This document shows positions 25,839-34,704 of a stretch of 36,299 bases of DNA, one piece after another (positions within the stretch are counted from its first letter, which is position 1; each line of letters opens with the position of its first letter). The notes below the pieces were generated by a model. The model saw only the letters and a list, made by a program, of their open reading frames with translations. It was not told the origin of the DNA and searched no databases. The DNA is from Roseibacillus sp. Its GTDB lineage: Bacteria; Verrucomicrobiota; Verrucomicrobiia; Verrucomicrobiales; Akkermansiaceae. Position numbers and translations under genes: made by a program. The stretch lies in NCBI GenBank assembly GCA_002715825.1, contig PBAI01000024.1:1-36299 (forward strand). Reading direction: 5' to 3'.

Positions 25839-28187
25839 ATGAGGTCATCAGGTCTTACATTGGCAGCTCTTCTGGCGATAGCTGTGCCAGCATCCGGCAA
25901 AGTCGGCGTGGAGTTCAGGGAAAAGATAGAGCCTTTCCTTCAGGACTACTGCTACGATTGCCATGGTGATGGAGCCAAGAAGGGAGATATCGCATTGGAC
26001 GATTTCAAGGATCTCTCAAGTCATCTTGAGAACCACGAACTATGGTTGCGAATCTGGAGGAACGTCAGAACGCATCTCATGCCTCCGATAGAGGGCGATT
26101 TTCAACCTTCTCCCGAAGAGCGTGCAGAGCTCATGGCCTGGATAGAGAGTAACGTCCTGAAGCTTGATCCGGAAAATCCGGACCCAGGCAGGGTGACGAT
26201 CCGGCGTCTCAATCGCGAAGAGTATCGAAATACCATACAGGATCTGGTTGGAGTCGATTATAACGTAGATGACAACTTCCCTCCTGATGATACCGGATTT
26301 GGGTTTGATACCATTGGTGACGTTCTGACAATCTCACCTCTCCTTCTCGAAAAATACCTGATGGCAGCCGAGACCGTTGCTGACCTCGCTCTTCCCTCCA
26401 CGGTGGTACGCAGGAGACCAATCACTATTGATGCCGGAAATTTTCGTGAGCGAGGAAATAATCAGCAAAGCGCCCGCTTTATGGAGGCCGACAAGAAGCA
26501 TACAGTTGGCGCGGAGAGAAGATTCAGCAGAGCAGGAGTCTATAACCTGCAGGTTAATTATCGGATAGAGAACGAACGTGGCCGTCCCGAGGGGCAGACT
26601 GCCATCTGGCGTATCATGGTTGATGGGAAGGAAATCGAGTCCGTAAAGGTCGATGGAGGGAGGCGCTCGAGTGGTGAGTTCAGAACCGAGATTGCGTTAA
26701 GCGAGGGAAACCACCGTTTTGAGTTCTCGATGCTTCCTGGAGCTCCGGGAGAGGGGAAGGGGACCTGGGGAGTCAGGGTGGAGGATTGCAAACTGGTCCG
26801 CCAGGCAGGCAGCGAATGGGCGCTCTATCCGGAAAGCTACCGGAGAATATTTTTCAAGGGGCTGCCACCCGAGGAGAAGTCGGCTCGTGATGCCTATCTG
26901 CGCGAAATCGTCAGGGAGTTCGCGTCCAAGGCGTTCAGGCGTCCGGCGGAGGATCGCTTTGTTGATGCGTTAACTGCCCTCGCTCTCGATCGCAACCAGG
27001 ATGACGGTGCGAAGTTCGTGGACGGAGTTAAGCTTGCCGTTACCGCAACCCTTACGTCACCTCGATTTCTTTTTCGAAGAGAGGTTCAGGCAGAGCCTGA
27101 TAATCCCGGGAGAGTCGTTCCAGTTGATCAGTTTGCGCTGGCCTCACGTCTTTCCTATTTCCTCTGGAGCTCGACCCCCGATGAGGAGTTGCTCCGTCTG
27201 GCATCGAAGGGCCAGCTACGGGCAGAGCTTCGCTCACAAGTGGATCGGATGCTAGCTGACGAGAAGGCGAATCGCATGGTAAGGAATTTCGTGGGACAAT
27301 GGCTCCAGGCAAGGGACCTTGGAAGTTTGGACATCGATGTCCGTCATATTCTTGGAGAGAGTAACAAAAGGAGTGCCGAACGAATTTTTGACCATGAGAT
27401 GCGAAAGGACATGGGGGAAGAGACTGAGCTTTTCTTCCAGCATATTCTCAAGGAGAATCGCCCGATACTTGAGCTGCTCAACGCGAGATACTCTTTTCTT
27501 AACGAGAGTCTTGCCAAATTTTACGGGGTATCAGGAGTGAAAGGAGATACCTACCGCCGGGTTGAGTTCGGTGAGGAACAGCAGGCCCGAGGTGGAATCT
27601 TGACACAGGGGACTTTTCTCATTGTGACCTCTCAGCCGACCAGAACCTCTCCGGTGAAGCGGGGACTCTTTGTGCTGGAGAATATTTTGGGAACTCCTGC
27701 CCCGCCAGCGCCACCTGATGTGCCGGAGCTGGAGGATTCCGAAAAAGAGTCTGCCAAGGGGACAATGAGAGAACTCATGGTCGCACATCGCGAAAAGGCT
27801 TTGTGCAAGTCCTGCCATCAGCGCATGGACCCCATCGGTCTCGCCTTGGAGAATTTTAATGCCATCGGGCAATGGAGAGACGAGGATGCTGGTCAACCAA
27901 TCGACAGTGCCGGGCAACTTGTGACTGGTGAGAAATTTTCCAACGTCATGGAGCTAAAAGAGATTCTAATCAGTTCCAGGAAGGAGGATTTCTACCGGTG
28001 TCTGACCGAAAAGATGCTGACCTATGCGCTAGGCCGGGGGGTAGAGTATTACGATGCACCAGCAGTCGACCGGATTGTGAAGCGTTTACTCAATCAGGAA
28101 GGTAAAATGGCAGAGCTGATTTATGGAGTCGTAGAGAGCACGCCCTTCCAGAAGCGACGGGGGGATGGAAACAGGCTTCAAAATTAG
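25839..28187 (+). CDS. secreted cytochrome of the DUF1587/DUF1592/DUF1588/DUF1585 (PSCyt3-like) type
   Basis: The ATG at 25839 gives 782 residues and a clear signal peptide (MRSSGLTLAALLAIAVPASG); the in-frame TTG at 25797 adds 14 unlikely residues. The first heme motif is C38-YD-C41-H42 in YCYDCHGDGAKKG. It is followed by a DUF1587-like segment (IRRLNREEYRNTIQDLVGV), a carbohydrate-binding-like beta region (~205-330), a DUF1595/DUF1592 region (RLSYFLWSSTPDEELLRLA, RNFVGQWLQARDL) and DUF1588 with a second CxxCH (CKSCHQRMDPIGLALENFN). DUF1585 ends the protein (EKMLTYALGRGVEYYD). The order is typical of PVC cytochromes. It precedes the DUF1552 gene by 73 nt on the same strand and is probably its functional partner. 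Substrate unknown. Confidence 0.92.
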   Translation: MRSSGLTLAALLAIAVPASGKVGVEFREKIEPFLQDYCYDCHGDGAKKGDIALDDFKDLSSHLENHELWLRIWRNVRTHLMPPIEGDFQPSPEERAELMAWIESNVLKLDPENPDPGRVTIRRLNREEYRNTIQDLVGVDYNVDDNFPPDDTGFGFDTIGDVLTISPLLLEKYLMAAETVADLALPSTVVRRRPITIDAGNFRERGNNQQSARFMEADKKHTVGAERRFSRAGVYNLQVNYRIENERGRPEGQTAIWRIMVDGKEIESVKVDGGRRSSGEFRTEIALSEGNHRFEFSMLPGAPGEGKGTWGVRVEDCKLVRQAGSEWALYPESYRRIFFKGLPPEEKSARDAYLREIVREFASKAFRRPAEDRFVDALTALALDRNQDDGAKFVDGVKLAVTATLTSPRFLFRREVQAEPDNPGRVVPVDQFALASRLSYFLWSSTPDEELLRLASKGQLRAELRSQVDRMLADEKANRMVRNFVGQWLQARDLGSLDIDVRHILGESNKRSAERIFDHEMRKDMGEETELFFQHILKENRPILELLNARYSFLNESLAKFYGVSGVKGDTYRRVEFGEEQQARGGILTQGTFLIVTSQPTRTSPVKRGLFVLENILGTPAPPAPPDVPELEDSEKESAKGTMRELMVAHREKALCKSCHQRMDPIGLALENFNAIGQWRDEDAGQPIDSAGQLVTGEKFSNVMELKEILISSRKEDFYRCLTEKMLTYALGRGVEYYDAPAVDRIVKRLLNQEGKMAELIYGVVESTPFQKRRGDGNRLQN

Positions 28188-28260
28188 GGGTTGGCTGCAT
28201 GCGAAAATCAGTCAAAAATTCTGTGCGAATCACCGTAATATTTGCGTATACTGATTACAA

Positions 28261-29622
28261 ATGAGGGAAATGAAGTCACTTCCGGGCCGAAGAGCCTTCC
28301 TTAGAGGGTTGGGAGCCACTGTTGCCCTTCCGGGATTTAGCTCTCTGGGGCTGGCAAAACCACTTGCAGGAGCTCGAGGGGTAACCGCCACCGGGGCTCC
28401 CTTGCGGATGGCATACCTGTGTCTTCCGAATGGTGTGATCATGGATAAGTGGAGACCGGAGGGAATTGGAGAAAACTTCGTTCTTAACGATTCCATGAAG
28501 TCGTTGGAGAATTCGCGTCAGGATCTGCAGATTCTGAAAGGGCTGGAGCAAGCCAGTGGCTGGGGCGGGAGAGATGGTGCTGGAGATCATGCGCGAGGAA
28601 ATGCCACTTTTCTCACGGGAGCCCGTCCGCGCAAAACATCGGGATCTGATATCCGGCTGGGAATTTCTGTCGATCAAATGGCGGCCAACTATCTGGCGCA
28701 AGAAACCAGACTACCATCCCTCGAACTTTCCTGTGATGGAGTGCGGAAGTCAGGTAGCTGTGACTCGGGTTACTCGTGTGCCTACCAGTATAACATCTCG
28801 TGGCGCTCTGCGACACAGCCAATGACGCCGGAGTCTAACCCGCGGTTGGTTTTTGAGCGGTTGTTTGGGAGTGGGACCAAGTCCGAGCGGAGCGAAAGTC
28901 AGGCAAGGCGAAGGGCGGAGAAGCGATCAATTCTTGATTTTGTTCTCGAGGACGCGAAGGCAATGGAGAAAAGCCTGGGGAGAAACGACCAGCAGAAGCT
29001 CGATGAATACATGACTGGCGTGCGGGAAATCGAGCGCCAGATCGAGAAGGCTGAGAGCATAGGTCCTCCGCCTGATCCGGGTGTGGAAGCGCCAGCCAAC
29101 GGGGTTCCCAGAGAATATCACGAGCATATCCGAATCATGTTTGAGATGATGATTCTTGCGTTTCAGACGGACCAGACGCGGATCGCCTCCTTCCTGCTTG
29201 CTTATGATGGCAGCAATCGCAATTTTCCCACGCACGGTGTCCGAGAGGGGCATCATGGACTTTCGCACCATGGAGGCAACAGGTCGAAGATCGAGAAGAT
29301 TGCGAGGATCGATACCTTTTATCTTGAGCAGCTGGCCTACTTCCTTGAGCGAATGCGAAATACCAAAGATGTCGACGGTAAGCCGCTGCTGTATAATTCC
29401 ATGATTGTCTGGGGCGGTGGACTATCTGATGGAGATCGTCATACCCACAACGATCTCCCAATTGTCCTCGCCGGCCATGCGGGGGGTAAATTCCGAGCTG
29501 GAAGGCACGTTGACCTCAAAGGAGACGTCCCCATGAATAACCTCTACCTGCGAATGCTTGAAGAAATTGGTGCCCCAGCCGGAAGGCTCGGAGATTCCAC
29601 CGGCATCCTTAGTCAGGTATAG
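28261..29622 (+). CDS. DUF1552 Tat-exported protein
   Basis: The 453-residue product starts with a twin-arginine signal (PGRRAFLRGLGATVALPGF) and follows the DUF1552 pattern: RMAYLCLPNGVIMDKWRPEG, ILKGLEQ, GDHARGNATFLTGARP, SLELSCDGV and SCAYQYNISWRS in the first half, then IMFEMMILAFQTDQTRIASF, HHGLSHHG, MIVWGGGLSDGDRHTHNDLP and NNLYLRMLEEIG. DUF1552 proteins are nearly always next to a DUF1592-type cytochrome, as here. Their fold relates to DUF1501 and the alkaline phosphatase superfamily, and their reaction is unknown. A TATACT box at 28247-28252 just before the ATG might give a nearly leaderless transcript, but its -35 region is weak, so cotranscription with the cytochrome is equally possible. 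Confidence 0.92.
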   Translation: MREMKSLPGRRAFLRGLGATVALPGFSSLGLAKPLAGARGVTATGAPLRMAYLCLPNGVIMDKWRPEGIGENFVLNDSMKSLENSRQDLQILKGLEQASGWGGRDGAGDHARGNATFLTGARPRKTSGSDIRLGISVDQMAANYLAQETRLPSLELSCDGVRKSGSCDSGYSCAYQYNISWRSATQPMTPESNPRLVFERLFGSGTKSERSESQARRRAEKRSILDFVLEDAKAMEKSLGRNDQQKLDEYMTGVREIERQIEKAESIGPPPDPGVEAPANGVPREYHEHIRIMFEMMILAFQTDQTRIASFLLAYDGSNRNFPTHGVREGHHGLSHHGGNRSKIEKIARIDTFYLEQLAYFLERMRNTKDVDGKPLLYNSMIVWGGGLSDGDRHTHNDLPIVLAGHAGGKFRAGRHVDLKGDVPMNNLYLRMLEEIGAPAGRLGDSTGILSQV

Positions 29623-29661
29623 CCCGGGGAGATGCCGGGTCTCGGGCTCGCGAGCCTTGTT
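29621..29661 (+). terminator. probable hairpin terminator after DUF1552, with two competing stems
   Basis: AGCCC-ggg-GAGA (29621-29632) pairs with TCTC-GGGCT (29640-29648), starting inside the stop codon of the DUF1552 gene. A second, mutually exclusive palindrome GGCTCGCGAGCC lies at 29645-29656 and is followed by TTGTTT. The T run is interrupted, so termination is likely but not certain. Confidence 0.45.
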
Positions 29662-29705
29662 TGCAGGGATTTCTTTCTGTGGGAATTCCAGTTTCACATT
29701 GATCA

Positions 29706-32700
29706 ATGAGGCTCTCCACCAAGCTCCTTCTCACGATCTGCGTCCCGCCAGCGCTCATATGGCTTGTGGGAATGTACGTTGTAAAGATTTCACAGGATCA
29801 AATCAGGGAATCTATCCGGACGTCGGCAGAAGCAGAGGTTCAATCAGCTCAGGAACAGATCGACCGTGTGCTGCAGGACCGAACTGAGACCTGGGGGGAA
29901 TTCGTCGAGCAACGAAAAGTTATCGATGCGGTGACGAGATCCAATCGGCATATCCAGGGGCAAGAGGGTTTAATTGATCAAATCTCAGAAACTTGGAAAG
30001 ACCGCGAAAAGAGAAGCTCTCTGCCGGAGGGCATTTTAGATGAATCCTTGATGGCTGAACTTGGAGCCACAGTTGCCAGTATGTCCCAATTTGGTGGAGG
30101 GACTTGGATTTTCCGGGAAGTCCTTCTTACAAACGCTTATGGAGGTATCGTGGCGGAGAGTGGTCAGGGTGGAGACTACTTCCATGGCTCGGCTGCTTGG
30201 TGGAAAAAAGCCAAGGGCGAGGGGCAATACCTGGGGGCTGTGCGCGTGGAGCGGGACCAAAAAGGAGAAGAGGTTGTAATCATTGACTTCTGTCAGAGGA
30301 TCGAGGATTCATCAGGCCGGTTTATCGGTGTCCTGAAGGTTGATATCAACCTCGAGGAAGTGCTGCAGATTGTTGACTCTCATGCCACGAGAGGTGGGCG
30401 AAACCGGGGAATGGTGCTTCTGAATCAAGAGGAAGAGTTGATTCGGATTGGAGGAAGAGGAGAAACACGGACCCTATCGGACGGAAGCCGCTACCTCCAA
30501 GGAGTGAGTGGGGAGGTTTTCACATATTCGAAAACATCCGAGGGGGGACTGATGCACAGCTTGGGGTGGATCGCCGTTCATACCGCAGAGGCGGATGCCT
30601 TACTTGCACCGGTCAGGCAGCTTCGCAACAGCGTGATCCTCGCTGCAGCGGTTGGGACTTTTCTCGGCGTGGCGATCATGCTCTGGGTTGTCCTGCCGGT
30701 ATCTTGGAGAATGGGGCGGTTGGTAGAGGCAACGAAGCAGTTCGGAAAAGGGTCAAAAGGCATCCCGATTCCAGTCGTAGGCCACGATGAAATCTCTGAA
30801 CTCAGTCATGAGTTCAACCAGATGAGGACTCGTCTCGGAGAGACCCAGGAGAATCTGCGGGAAGCTATGGAGCAGGCAAAAGAGGCCAGTAAAGCCAAGG
30901 GTGATTTTCTTGCGAACATGAGCCACGAAATCCGTACTCCAATGAATGCCATCATGGGGATTACAGAACTCACCCTCGGCACGGAGCTGACCGAAGAGCA
31001 GCTCCATTATCAGGTTCTCGTGGAGCAGTCAGCGCACTCCCTCCTTATGCTTCTGAACGACATTCTCGACTACTCGAAGATAGAAGCAGGTAAGCTGGAG
31101 CTGGAGGATCGCGACTTTGATATCCGGGATTCTGTAGGGGATATTCTTCATACGATGTCACCGAGGGCGGTCGAAAAGAATCTTGAGCTGGTCCTGAAGG
31201 TTGGTCGGTCTGTACCCAGAATCTTGACCGGAGACCTCACCCGGTTGCGGCAGGTGATAGTAAATCTTGTGGGCAACGCCCTCAAGTTCACGGATTCCGG
31301 AGAGGTCGTTCTCGTGGTCGAGCGGGTAAAGGAGGTCGACGGACGTGTGGAGGTTCTCTTTGAGGTAAGAGATACGGGTATTGGTGTGAGAGCGGACCGA
31401 TTAGAGACAATCTTCGAGGTTTTCGCTCAGGCGGATAGTTCAACAACGCGGGAATTTGGCGGGTCCGGGCTCGGCCTGGCCATATCGAAGCGGATCGTGA
31501 AAAAGATGGGAGGTGAGATCTGGGCCGAAAGCGTTATCGGGGAAGGAAGTGTATTTCGTTTCACGGCACTTCTGGGAGCAGGTTCAGGAGGGGTGGATAA
31601 GGAAAGAGATTGCCTCGAGCCGCTCGAGGATCTTGAGGTTCTGGTGGTGGAGGACAATGCGACTCAGCGTGAAACCCTTGGAGAAATGCTGAGATTCTGG
31701 GGTTTGAAACCCAGTTTATGCTCAGATGCAACCCAAGCTGTCAGCGTCCTCGAACAAAAAGAGGCAATGGGCGAGGACTTGAAACTTATGATCGTCGACC
31801 GGGTCTTGGGTGATGAGGACGGCATAGAGCTCGCCACACGAATACACGCTAGGTCGCGCTGGAGTGAACTGCCGATGATCCTGCTTACCTCGGTGAGCGA
31901 CGGATCGCCGGGGAAGGAAGTTAATCAGGTGGGAATCAGCAAGGTCGTCAATAAGCCCATCAAGCAGTCACCACTGCTGGACGCCATAATGCTGGCGACG
32001 GGATTGGGAACAAGGAAACCCAAAAAAGGCAGAAGGGTGGCACGCGGACAGGAAAGATCCGTCGAGAGTATGAGCATCCTTCTCGCTGAGGATGGAAAGG
32101 TGAATCAGCTGGTCGCTGTTCGGCTCCTCGAGCGCAGAGGACACCGGGTGACAGTTGTGGAAAATGGGAAGGAGGCTGTGGATCAATCCATCAAGCAACA
32201 ATTCGATGTCATTCTCATGGATATACAGATGCCGGTAATGAGTGGGTATGAGGCCTGCCGGGAAATCAGGAAGATTGAAAAGAAGACCCAAGATCGTATT
32301 GCCATCGTGGCGATGACAGCGCACGCAATGCCAGGAGATCGGGAAGAGTGCCTGCAGGTTGGAATGGACGATTATATTTCCAAGCCGATCGAGTCTGAAG
32401 AGTTTTATGAGATAATTGAGAAATATGGCTCTCCTGTCAGTCGAGGAAGAGAGACTTTGAACGCCTCGCGAGAGGCCCTCGATGAAAAAAATGACCAGCA
32501 GAATGGTGAGAAAGAATTAGACGAGACCATCTTTGATGCAGAAGCGTTCAGTCAGCGGATAGGGGACGAGGCTCTGATGCGTGAGCTGATTCTGATCTTT
32601 GAGGAAGAAATGGAAGCGATGTGGATTTCTCTCCGAGAAGCTGAAAAGCGTCAGGATATGAAAACTATTCATGAGTCCGCCCATCGTTTGAAGGGCTTGG

Positions 32701-32885
32701 TCGGGAACTTTTGTGCTCGTCGTGCCTGGAAGTGTGCAACCGAGTTAAATGATCGGGCAAAGAAAGACTACCACGGTGATGAAGTAACTGAGGCCGTAAG
32801 TCGATTTGAACAAGAGCTGAGACTATTGGAATCATCCTTGTGTGATTTTCGGGAGGAGCTTGAGAATAAGGTGAACTGCCCGTGA
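29706..32885 (+). CDS. BarA-like hybrid sensor histidine kinase (sensor-HAMP-HisKA-HATPase-REC-REC-Hpt)
   Basis: The 1059-residue protein starts with a membrane segment (~7-28), then an external sensor region (~30-300) with a Cache-like pattern (VIIDFCQRIEDSSGRFIGVLK), a second membrane segment (~308-331) and a HAMP linker. HisKA has H407 in ANMSHEIRTPMNAIMG. The ATPase domain shows the N box (NLVGNALKFTDS), DTGIGV and GSGLGLAISKRI. Two receiver domains follow, with phosphoacceptors D698 (LMIVDRVLGDEDG) and D839 (VILMDIQMPVMSG), and both keep the switch threonine or serine and lysine. An Hpt domain ends the protein, with H993 in HESAHRLKGLVGNF. All phosphorelay residues are present. No response regulator gene with a DNA-binding domain is nearby, so its target lies elsewhere. 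Confidence 0.95.
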   Translation: MRLSTKLLLTICVPPALIWLVGMYVVKISQDQIRESIRTSAEAEVQSAQEQIDRVLQDRTETWGEFVEQRKVIDAVTRSNRHIQGQEGLIDQISETWKDREKRSSLPEGILDESLMAELGATVASMSQFGGGTWIFREVLLTNAYGGIVAESGQGGDYFHGSAAWWKKAKGEGQYLGAVRVERDQKGEEVVIIDFCQRIEDSSGRFIGVLKVDINLEEVLQIVDSHATRGGRNRGMVLLNQEEELIRIGGRGETRTLSDGSRYLQGVSGEVFTYSKTSEGGLMHSLGWIAVHTAEADALLAPVRQLRNSVILAAAVGTFLGVAIMLWVVLPVSWRMGRLVEATKQFGKGSKGIPIPVVGHDEISELSHEFNQMRTRLGETQENLREAMEQAKEASKAKGDFLANMSHEIRTPMNAIMGITELTLGTELTEEQLHYQVLVEQSAHSLLMLLNDILDYSKIEAGKLELEDRDFDIRDSVGDILHTMSPRAVEKNLELVLKVGRSVPRILTGDLTRLRQVIVNLVGNALKFTDSGEVVLVVERVKEVDGRVEVLFEVRDTGIGVRADRLETIFEVFAQADSSTTREFGGSGLGLAISKRIVKKMGGEIWAESVIGEGSVFRFTALLGAGSGGVDKERDCLEPLEDLEVLVVEDNATQRETLGEMLRFWGLKPSLCSDATQAVSVLEQKEAMGEDLKLMIVDRVLGDEDGIELATRIHARSRWSELPMILLTSVSDGSPGKEVNQVGISKVVNKPIKQSPLLDAIMLATGLGTRKPKKGRRVARGQERSVESMSILLAEDGKVNQLVAVRLLERRGHRVTVVENGKEAVDQSIKQQFDVILMDIQMPVMSGYEACREIRKIEKKTQDRIAIVAMTAHAMPGDREECLQVGMDDYISKPIESEEFYEIIEKYGSPVSRGRETLNASREALDEKNDQQNGEKELDETIFDAEAFSQRIGDEALMRELILIFEEEMEAMWISLREAEKRQDMKTIHESAHRLKGLVGNFCARRAWKCATELNDRAKKDYHGDEVTEAVSRFEQELRLLESSLCDFREELENKVNCP

Positions 32886-32981
32886 TGAGGTGACTCTGGG
32901 GGGGCCGCGGTTCTGGCAGGTCGATAGAGCAAAGAGGAGTCAGAGTTGCAAAAAGCGCTTCGTTGTTATGTCCTCGGGCAA

Positions 32982-33830
32982 ATGAAGCCTTTGGTTTGGA
33001 TGAACGGCTCAATTCAGTCCTCCGAGGAGATGCGTATTTCACCATTCGATCACGGATTTACGGTGGGTAACGGGGTCTTTGAGACTATGATTTCCTATGA
33101 GGGATATCCGTTCGCCTTCACGAGGCATTATCAACGCCTCGAGCGTTCCGCAGCGGTGATGGGACTGTCGCTTCGCCCGCAGAATGAGCTTCTCGAAGCA
33201 AGTCTTCAGGTTCTTGGCGTTAACGATTTGAGCGGAAGGCGGGCTCGCCTGCGGATAACGGTTACCGGGGGACCTGCTCCACTGGGGAGCGAGCGAGGAA
33301 ATTCCGGAGAGACCACGCTGGTCGCTGCCGGGCCAGCGATGGAATGGAGTGATATGGAGGACGTGATCGTGGTGTGTCACTCACGCAATGAGAATGGTGC
33401 TCTTGCCGGAGTGAAATCCACGTCTTATGGAGAGAATGTGGTGGCTCTCGAGGAAGCGAGGGCTATCGGCGCTGGGGAAGCGATTTTTCCCAATACGAGA
33501 GGGGAGTTGTGTGAGGGGACGGGTTCCAACGTGTTTCTCGTTAGCGACGGAACGCTTCTGACTCCTCCGCTGAGTGGAGGCTGTCTGGCAGGCGTCACCA
33601 GAGCTTTGGTAATCGAGTTGGCGGCACGAGAAGGGATAGAGATCATGGAGAAAGCTGTTCCCGTGGCGCTGCTGGAGAGGGCGGAGGAAGCGTTCCTTAC
33701 TTCTACAACGAGGGAAGTGCATGCCATCAGGAGGGTGAATGGGCATATTCTGAGTCGCGAGCCGGGCCCAATTACGAGGACACTTGGAAGGGCCTTTCGG
33801 GCAATAGCAGCAACAGAGATAGATCCTTGA
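32982..33830 (+). CDS. class IV PLP aminotransferase (aminodeoxychorismate lyase / branched-chain aminotransferase-like)
   Basis: The ATG at 32982 gives 282 residues beginning MKPLVWMNGSI, the usual start of this family; the TTG at 32946 would add 12 residues. ISPFDHGFTVGNGVFETM is the conserved N-terminal motif. The PLP-binding lysine is K145 in AGVKSTSYGENVVALEEA, and CEGTGSNVFLVSDG, GCLAGVTRALVIELA and EAFLTSTTREVHAI complete the fold-type IV pattern. Members include 4-amino-4-deoxychorismate lyase in folate synthesis, branched-chain aminotransferase and D-amino acid aminotransferase; the residues seen do not decide between them, though the length and neighbours slightly favour the PabC-like group. 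It lies 96 nt after the kinase gene and converges on the toxin gene with 11 nt between. Confidence 0.88.
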   Translation: MKPLVWMNGSIQSSEEMRISPFDHGFTVGNGVFETMISYEGYPFAFTRHYQRLERSAAVMGLSLRPQNELLEASLQVLGVNDLSGRRARLRITVTGGPAPLGSERGNSGETTLVAAGPAMEWSDMEDVIVVCHSRNENGALAGVKSTSYGENVVALEEARAIGAGEAIFPNTRGELCEGTGSNVFLVSDGTLLTPPLSGGCLAGVTRALVIELAAREGIEIMEKAVPVALLERAEEAFLTSTTREVHAIRRVNGHILSREPGPITRTLGRAFRAIAATEIDP

Positions 33831-33841
33831 GCACACTCAGA

Positions 33842-34228
33842 TCACCAGACCCGCTTGACTCCGTAGGAGTCAAATATCTCATTCGGACTAACAAGAGAAG
33901 CGCTCTGCTCCAGAGCTTCTGCGATAAGAAGTCGATCGAATGGGTCCCGATGGTGGCGTGGTAGTCGCGAAGTTCTGGCAAGAGCCGCTGAACTCAACGG
34001 TAGGATTTCTAGTCCAATGGACTCGATGGTGCTGTTAAATTCTTCTCCAAGGCCGTATGGGATTCTTAAACGGCCTAGTCCGGTTTTAACTGCAAGTTCC
34101 CAGGATGTGACGGAACTGACGAGCGATCTGGACTCCCCTTTCTCAATCAGGGCTGCTGCGGTTTCGGACAGTTCAGGAGCGCCCTCGAGAAACCAGACGA
34201 CCGTATTGGAATCGAGTAGAAGGTTCAT
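33842..34228 (-). CDS. PIN-domain toxin (VapC-like ribonuclease)
   Basis: The 128-residue protein is a PIN-domain nuclease. The four acidic metal-binding positions are present: D6 (LLLDSNTVVWFLEG), E44 (TSWELAVKTGLGRL), and D95 and D98 (RHHRDPFDRLLIAEA). The HHRDPFDRLLIAxA block is typical of toxins paired with Phd/YefM-type antitoxins. It would cleave RNA, commonly tRNA or rRNA, and slow growth when free of antitoxin. The partner at 34488-34697 is on the same strand, but 259 nt separate the two genes instead of the usual overlap or few-nucleotide gap. All catalytic residues are intact, so the toxin looks functional. It ends 11 nt from the aminotransferase stop. Confidence 0.88.
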   Translation of the reverse strand: MNLLLDSNTVVWFLEGAPELSETAAALIEKGESRSLVSSVTSWELAVKTGLGRLRIPYGLGEEFNSTIESIGLEILPLSSAALARTSRLPRHHRDPFDRLLIAEALEQSASLVSPNEIFDSYGVKRVW

Positions 34229-34277
34229 GAGTGCAGATGGGTTGGTTTATCGGTAGCCGTTTGCGACCTCGACACCA

Positions 34278-34301
34278 GACCCCGGGACAAGTCCCGGGGT
34301 C
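34278..34301. repeat. perfect GC-rich palindrome (REP-like) between antitoxin and toxin genes
   Basis: GACCCCGGGAC (34278-34288) and GTCCCGGGGTC (34291-34301) are perfect inverted repeats separated by AA. The stem has 11 base pairs, nearly all GC. No T run follows on either strand, so a simple terminator is not indicated. Dispersed palindromes of this kind are known as REP-like elements in many bacteria. The rest of the 34229-34487 gap shows no gene. Confidence 0.65.
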
Positions 34302-34487
34302 CGGCAAGGCAGGGGGTTTCAGGGCAGCAGTAAAGTAAGAACAGTCGCAAGGACTTTGCAGATCGTGGTAATTCAATCTGAGGATGAAAAATCCAGATAT
34401 CGAAGGGTGAATTTCGGGAGGCTTTGGGTGTGTCGGACTCGTAGGATGAAGCTGGATGAAAGGGGCTGAGCTGAAGGGCTATTCTCT

Positions 34488-34697
34488 TCAGAGGGGCTCA
34501 TCGAAGTCGTCGGCCATCCAGAACCCAGATCCGCTCGCCATGCCTCGTTTCGGCAGATTCGTTTGCGGGCTGGGTGGACGAAGTTCGGCGACCGTTCGAC
34601 CATGTTTCGTGATCTGGAACACTTCGCCATCGGTCATAATCTCCGCCACGATAGAGCTCAGCTTGGTCTTGGCTTCAAAGATTCCAATTCGTCTCAC
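34488..34697 (-). CDS. Phd/YefM-family antitoxin, short C-terminus
   Basis: The GTG at 34697 gives 69 residues beginning RRIGIFEAKTKLSSIVAEI, the usual start of this family; a TTG at 34706 is the other option, and a stop lies just upstream in frame. The Phd/YefM DNA-binding fold is marked by IFEAKTKLS and VFQITKHGRTVAELRPP. The tail reads FWMADDFDEPL and then stops; relatives usually run on for about eight to twelve more residues after DDFDEPL, so the toxin-binding end may be slightly cut. It would repress its own promoter and neutralise the PIN toxin. A paired ACTAGT repeat overlaps the start region and is a likely operator. The gap of 259 nt to the toxin is unusual. Confidence 0.8.
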   Translation of the reverse strand: MRRIGIFEAKTKLSSIVAEIMTDGEVFQITKHGRTVAELRPPSPQTNLPKRGMASGSGFWMADDFDEPL

Positions 34698-34704
34698 GGA
34701 AAAC

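Noticed and set aside
25685-25900. N-terminal extension of the tagatose 3-epimerase-like gene
   Set aside because: The extension runs into the divergent cytochrome gene and has no family similarity; the family normally starts at the paired ATG codons at 25681-25684.
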